A program made the translations under genes and the position numbers. A stretch of DNA of 64,000 nucleotides from Gyrodactylus bullatarudis (lineage: Eukaryota > Platyhelminthes > Monogenea > Gyrodactylidea > Gyrodactylidae). A model generated the notes under the pieces. It worked only from the letters and a program-made list of their open reading frames with translations, was not told where the DNA came from and made no database searches. The stretch's first letter is position 1. Every line of letters begins with the position of its first letter. This document shows, one piece after another, positions 58,619 to 64,000 of this stretch. The DNA lies in contig SSNU01000117.1 in NCBI GenBank assembly GCA_012064415.1, forward strand, positions 83,916-147,915, given 5' to 3'.

Positions 58619-61600
58619 ACTGACGACGCTTTTGACGATTTGGAAACGGACGAAGCTCTTTTCCTCGAGGCTGCCGTCAAGACTGACGGCGGAGTGAGTT
58701 CGTTGAGCTCCTCCACTCCGACTGACTTTAAGTATTTCCCTTATGCCAATCCTTATAAAGAGCAGGTGAATCTGATGGAAAATCTGTATGAATTTCTAAA
58801 CAAAAAAATATCCGGCATTATCGAAAGTCCCACAGGTACCGGTAAGACCTCTTCCCTCCTCACAGCCTCTCTAACCTGGCTGTTAGACGAGCGTGAGAAA
58901 AATAGGAAAATTTATAATGAAACTGCTTCCGAACTGAAAGCAGCCGAACTAAAGTCCTCTTCTGACCCATTCAACTGGATTAACCAGCACGATGATCTCA
59001 TAAAGATTCGTAAGACTCATTTGCCCATCATTGAATTGGGCAAGCAAGAAGAGGAACGTCTGCAAGAGGTTGATATAATTCGCGATAACTTTTCCCAGTA
59101 TAAACTTGAGGATATCGAAGACTTGTGCAAAAATACTGCCAAAGAGTCTAAGAACATTGCAGACGCCATTGATGGTATGTTTTCGTTAACTATATGGACT
59201 AATCATCCATTTACTCGAAAGTAGTTGCTGATTATAAAGAATAATACATTTAGGAAATGAGTCTACTGATGAATTTCTTGTCAATGAATCCAACAAAAAG
59301 ACGAGGGAATTCGACGAAGTCTTTAAAGACGGCGGCATCAAAATTGTCTACTGTAGTAGAACACATTCTCAATTAGATCAAGTGCTCAAGGAATTCTTTA
59401 AAATGTCCAATAATATACAGAAAAAGGTAATGAATATATAGTTGACTTTTCTTGAATTTTTTCCAGATTTCCGTTGTGACGATGGCTTCACGACAGATTC
59501 TCTGCGTGAATCCCGAAGTTTACTCAGAGTCCAATTACAAATCGATTAATGAAAAATGCCTTCATCTCAACAGTTCATCAACGAAAAAGTGTCCAGCCAA
59601 GAAAAACTCCAAGATCATCTCAAAAGTTTTCATTGCAAACAATATTTCCTCGATTGACGTGGCGACCAGTTATCGTGACCAGTCTGGTAACTCCAAACCC
59701 ACCATTGGATGTCCCTATTATGCTAATCGGTATTCCATTTATCACACTGACCTCATATTAATGCCATATAACCTGATTTTAATGCCGGCCACAAGGAAGA
59801 CTCTCGGCTTGAATATGGCCAATTCTGTCTTGATTTTCGATGAGGCCCATAATATCCTTGATTCAATATCGTCTTCATTATCTGTCTCCTTAACAAAACA
59901 TCAGTTTGAGTAAATATTTCCCTCTACAATCTTGAGTTTAAATTTTATCAAGCTGGTTCTTCCCATTTTTTTAGATGCTCTCATGATATCATGACAGAAT
60001 ATCTGAAGAAATACAAATCGAAAATGTCTCCAATATCCATTCTACGTATACATCAGTGTCAACAAATCCTCAGTGGAACATTGAAGCTACTCAGCTCGAG
60101 CAATATTCACTCCAAAATGATATCAGTGGATGACTGGCTCATTAAAATTAGCTCAGAGAATATATCCCTCGTCGATATTATAACCTATTTTCGTGAGAAC
60201 GATAACATTAACAAAATGTCCGGTTTCGCGAGATATTACAAGAGTAATCTGTCTGAGTCAACTGAAAACAAGGAGAACTCAGAACTCCACAAATCACCCA
60301 CAAAACAAGTTCATGCTAGTTCTTTCAATAAGCTATTGCGTTCACTTAAACGTACGAAGCCCTCCGACAACTCGGACGACGAAGATGTCAAAAAACCAGC
60401 GAGAAAGCGTAACAAACGCATTCTGGTTTGTCAATTTCGATAGAGATAATTACAATAATTAAAAGATAGATAATCAAAATTCTTTTTTAATGCTTCATTT
60501 TTAAATCTAAGGACTAACCATTCGTTTGAATTCTTGTACAAACAAAATTTTCGGGAATAGAGACACAGTACAAGAATTCATTTGAACTAAATTCTTTTAT
60601 TTTCGAAGCTACTTAGTTCTTGTACAGAATTGAAAAATAAGAAATTGAAGCATCGTGGCTTTCTTGTTTGATATGTCTAATTAATAATGATCTACTTTTT
60701 GTAAATATCCCATCTTGATATTCATCGGTTAATATGAGTTAATTTATTTTTTTCAAGGATGTTACCTCTTCCAATGCATTCATGAATTTCATCAATTTCC
60801 TCGATCGTATTATGGAATCTGAAAAGGACGCTAGAATTATGATCGAAAAAGAGGATGAACAAATCATCGTCAAGTATTTGGTCCTTGATCCTGGCCAATA
60901 TATATCTGGTGAGGAACTCGATTTTGATTGGCTGGCAAATACTCTAAAATTTGATTGGCTTGGTAGAAATTAAACTTGAACCATTTCCTAATCGTAATTT
61001 TTATTTTGTGCATTTCTAGATCTAGTTCAGTCAGCTCGCTGTTTAATTCTGGCAGGTGGAACAATGGCACCTTTCGATGATTACATCGACTCGATCTTCT
61101 ACAAGAACGGTAAAAGCAAGGACCAAGTGAGAACATTTGCCTGTTCCCATGTTATTGATGCTCCAAAACAATTGGCCGTCTACATACCCTCTCGTTCAGG
61201 CAACACGAACTGGTCATTTACGCACGAGGTAAAATCCTGAAGTATTCTTCTAATTATAATTAGATGGGTGTGTTCGAATTAAAGATCGTTTATTTATTTA
61301 GAAACGCGAGGATAACACTCTCATATCAGATTTCCTCGAATTCATCTTGAACCTTGCCGAGATCACTTCAAGTAAAATTACAATTATTATTTCTTTTATA
61401 AAGTTAAGCAATATATTTCAATGTTATAATCAGTTATGAAAGAATTTTACAACATTTCCTTTTTTATATTTACATACCTACTTTTAAGTAAATAAGTAAA
61501 TTATAATATTTACTATTCGTCAGTTCAATTTTATTACTACATGCCATGTTCTATCTCTTATTCTGAGAACCAGCATCATATTTCTTATATGCTTCTGAAA

Positions 61601-63598
61601 ATAGAATCATCCATTGAAAGATTACAAAATCCCAACTTCTTACCTATTTTCTTAATGCTTTTTTCCAAATACATTTGGTTAACTTGTCAGAACCGACGAC
61701 AAGGGTGGTTATTAAAAATATCATTTTATCTGGAAAAATTGTTATTTATTTTCGCCTCGAACATTTTTGCTTTATCATTCTTGTAGCTGCTGGTGTTTTG
61801 AATGAATGATTCTTGATCAAAAACTTTAAGGCCAGTGTTTGTTCCCAGTTTTAGATAGGACCCACAATCCCCATTGGTAAAACTAATTTTATTTTAGCAT
61901 ATAGTATTCTCTCTGAGCTTTAATTTAATGGGTCCAATGACTTTTATTCTCTGGTTATTGATCAAGGATCACACAAGTCAAAAGCAATTTTACAGCTTGA
62001 GGCTTTTAACGTGTTGTAAATATTTAGTCTAATTTTAGGTATTTTATTCTAGATGGTATGGTCGTCTTCATTCAGTCCTACAAATACCTTGACTTCCTTA
62101 TTAATACATGGAGTAAAGATGCTCAATTGATTCAGCTATTTGCAAGGATCTCTGAACTGAAACATGTCTTTTATGAGCCGAAGGAAAGCGCACTTCTACC
62201 AAATGTACGTTATAAATATCAATAGTGGTATTAATAATAATAGGTGTTGGAAAATAATACAATTACATTCTACAGATTTACAAACTGACCGTCTATAATT
62301 AAATTTCTCTTCTCTTTCTTCTATTTTTGGCAGTAAATTTCCTATCCAAGAATATAATTCAGTCTTTAGCCTTGTCTGATTTAAATTATTTTACCCCTTA
62401 CAACGTTCTCAATTTCTCGAGCAGTAGTTTTAACCCTTGCGATACCATAGCTGAATGGGATGATAAAAAACATAATTTTGAAATTCCCATCCACTGGCCA
62501 GTAATTTGAAGTTAAATTTCGCCAATTTATTTTGAACAATCAGTTAATGTCAAATTGGATAACTTAACCCTTTCGATGCCGAGACTATTTCACAATTTTT
62601 ATAAAAAACAAAATTTAGCTATGAAGATACCAAGTTATTTGGCCAAAAATATTACTAATGCAAGTTCACATTGTGGGCTTCAAATTAAACTTTAATTGAT
62701 CCAGAAACCTATCAAACTCGTAGAGTTATAAAGGTTCAAAAAAATTGGAAAATGGACCGAAAGAGTTAAACGTGTCATTCAATCTGACTACAAAACAACC
62801 AAGATAGTGAAGATTCAAGGTAAAATTAGAGTTGAAATTTGCTCCACTTTTAATTTAATTCAGAATTCATAGTTCATTGACAAGTTGAATAATTTCGTTG
62901 AAAAAGATTCACAAATTTAGGAATTCTACTCTTTTTTGAAAAATATCAATGGCATTCCTATGCCTGACTAGCAAAATTATAGCATGATAGCTAGCTTGGA
63001 TAGTTTGTAATGTACTATCAAAAAAGAATCATGAAAAAAGGTTTTAAAATCAATGGAAAAAGTTGATTTGAACATGGATATCATGGTATCATCGAGAGGG
63101 TTAACCTAGTTGAGCTGTAAATAAAGACGTTGCCAGGAATGAATTATCAGTTAAAGTCTTTTTTATCTATGCTTAATAGGGAGAGGCAAATTTTTTAACA
63201 TCCGGATGTGCAGAGCTCAAAGAGAATTTTTTAACATAAAAAAGCTCCTATTAAACCATTTTAAATTTTGCTTAGATACCCAAAATCGCAAATGAAAATG
63301 TCGATTTTTGAATTAGCACCAACTATTTCCATTGAATTTTTCTACTACAATAGATAAGAATCCAAATTTATATCGATATTTATTTATCTAAATTATTGTA
63401 TCTTATAAGGTTATTGAAAATTATACACAAGAATGTGACAAATCCATTGATCCAAAGTATTCTCACTACAAGCGACGAGGGGCCATCATCTTTTCAGTTA
63501 TTGGCGGTAAACTGTCCGAGGGAATCAACTTCAACGATCATCTAGCCAGAGCTGTCGTCATAATAGGAATGCCTTATCCGAACATAAAATCCCCCCTT
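58619..63598 (+). CDS. DDX11: DDX11/CHL1-type Fe-S DNA helicase (5' end unclear, 3' end beyond window)
   Basis: Visible exons: 58619-59174, 59254-59426, 59467-59909, 59975-60425, 60758-60908, 61020-61228, 61302-61371, 62053-62204, 63410-63598; phases agree, 798 codons. This superfamily 2 XPD-like 5'-to-3' helicase acts in the nucleus in sister-chromatid cohesion and replication-fork processing. Motifs: Q-motif-like [10 protein letters not shown]; Walker [12 protein letters not shown] (about 58823-58855); [15 protein letters not shown] box IFDEAHN (about 59836-59856); [48 protein letters not shown]. The last helicase motif (QSIGRxxR type) would lie beyond 64000. Candidate Fe-S cysteines lie in ILCVN, EKCLHL, KKCPAKK and IGCPYY. 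The exon d end is acidic then basic ([16 protein letters not shown]), perhaps a nuclear signal. No start codon in frame precedes exon 1. Introns are 79, 40, 65, 332, 111, 73, 681 and 1205 bp. Confidence 0.96.
60600..60720 (-). repeat. Small Penelope fragment in a DDX11 intron
   Basis: GAAAAATAAGAAATTGAAGC then GTGGCTTTCTTGTTTGATAT is close to 30366-30412 inside the GIY-YIG fragment there. A third relative lies near 51627. It sits in the 332-bp intron after exon d and ends about 40 bases before the next acceptor. Confidence 0.6.
62564..63104. mobile_element. piggyBac-like TTAA MITE in a DDX11 intron
   Basis: The target duplication TTAA lies at 62564-62567 and 63101-63104. The ends are inverted repeats: CCCTTTCGATG on the left and CATCGAGAGGG on the right (10 of 11 positions complementary). 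About 533 bp lie between, with no transposase frame. The element makes up nearly half of the 1205-bp intron. Its TTAACCCT start resembles family C, but its interior is different. Confidence 0.75.
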
Positions 63599-64000
63599 GT
63601 GAGTTTCCCAACAGACTAGAGATTTCATATTCTATCTTTTGTAAACTAAACTTATCAGCTTGCTTATTTAGAACCAAATACTTACTCTTCAATCCAATTT
63701 TTCATCAGGAAATCGAATAAGATAGACGTTATATTTCGCCGTTTCTTTTCAGATTCTACCCTGGTTGGCCAAAATTAAAATAAATTAATGGATTTCTCAA
63801 GGGACAGAAAGTGAAGTTAAGGAATCCCCTTGTTCCCCGGACGAGGAATAATTTCCACCAATGGAAGTGCTCATAAATTTATATCTAAACCGGGGTCAAG
63901 TCTGAAGAGACCCAGCGAAATATAACGTTTATCACTCAAATATACGCTGTTTTTTATGAAATTTTCAATCATCCTAGAATATTAAACAAATATCATATTT
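63599..64000. other. DDX11 intron, window edge
   Basis: Begins with a GTGAGT donor. No continuation of the helicase reading could be found before the window ends. At about 63888-63960 a repeat (TCTGAAGAGACCC, then ATCACTCAAATATACGCT) matches the 123-bp insert at 43568-43690. Confidence 0.55.

Noticed and set aside
1..64000. CRISPR arrays, rRNA, bacterial operons or viral genes
   Set aside because: No regularly spaced direct repeats, no rRNA-like text, and spliced animal genes throughout. The only reverse-transcribing element recognised is Penelope-like.

Overview
The window is nuclear DNA of an animal. It is AT-rich (roughly two thirds A+T by eye). It carries intron-split genes for metazoan proteins: a TBL1/ebi-type WD40 corepressor, DPY30, alpha-actinin and a DDX11/CHL1 helicase. 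All introns I could place use GT-AG. Intron size is strongly bimodal: seven are only 25-42 bp, the rest run from 56 bp to 5.6 kb. Very short introns are known from dicyemid mesozoans and, at gene 5' ends, from flatworms. Together with Penelope-like retroelements this suggests a small-bodied, perhaps parasitic spiralian, but the sequence alone does not fix the species.

Layout. Positions 1-32866 hold no gene I can firmly support. They are AT-rich DNA full of fold-back (palindromic) elements that share one terminus, TTAA-flanked piggyBac-like MITEs and Penelope debris. There is one weak small-protein candidate on the minus strand (29506-29797) and one possible regulatory patch (19680-20220). From 32867 the gene-rich part begins: TBL1-like (+, 32867-37813); a 52-residue DPY30 (-, 38782-38974); a B-box zinc-finger protein (+, 39139-39784); a secreted protein with two cystine-knot-like cysteine patterns (-, 39919-40458); alpha-actinin (+, 40613-58294); and DDX11 (+, from 58619, running off the right edge). 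The three small genes were found by reading splice sites, because their exons are too short to stand out as open reading frames.

The genes between 38.8 and 40.6 kb are packed head to head and tail to tail with 90-165 bp between them. The large actinin introns hold repeats, a Penelope remnant that has lost its reverse-transcriptase core, and a possible nested gene. DDX11 follows actinin closely in the same direction. It opens with a strong splice acceptor about 65 bp after actinin's last AATAAA and has no obvious start codon of its own, the arrangement expected of a downstream operon gene that receives a spliced leader.

Functionally, TBL1-like (NCoR/SMRT-type corepressor) and DPY30 (COMPASS/MLL core) are chromatin regulators, actinin cross-links actin, and DDX11 acts in replication and sister-chromatid cohesion. 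I see no pathway that links them beyond proximity.
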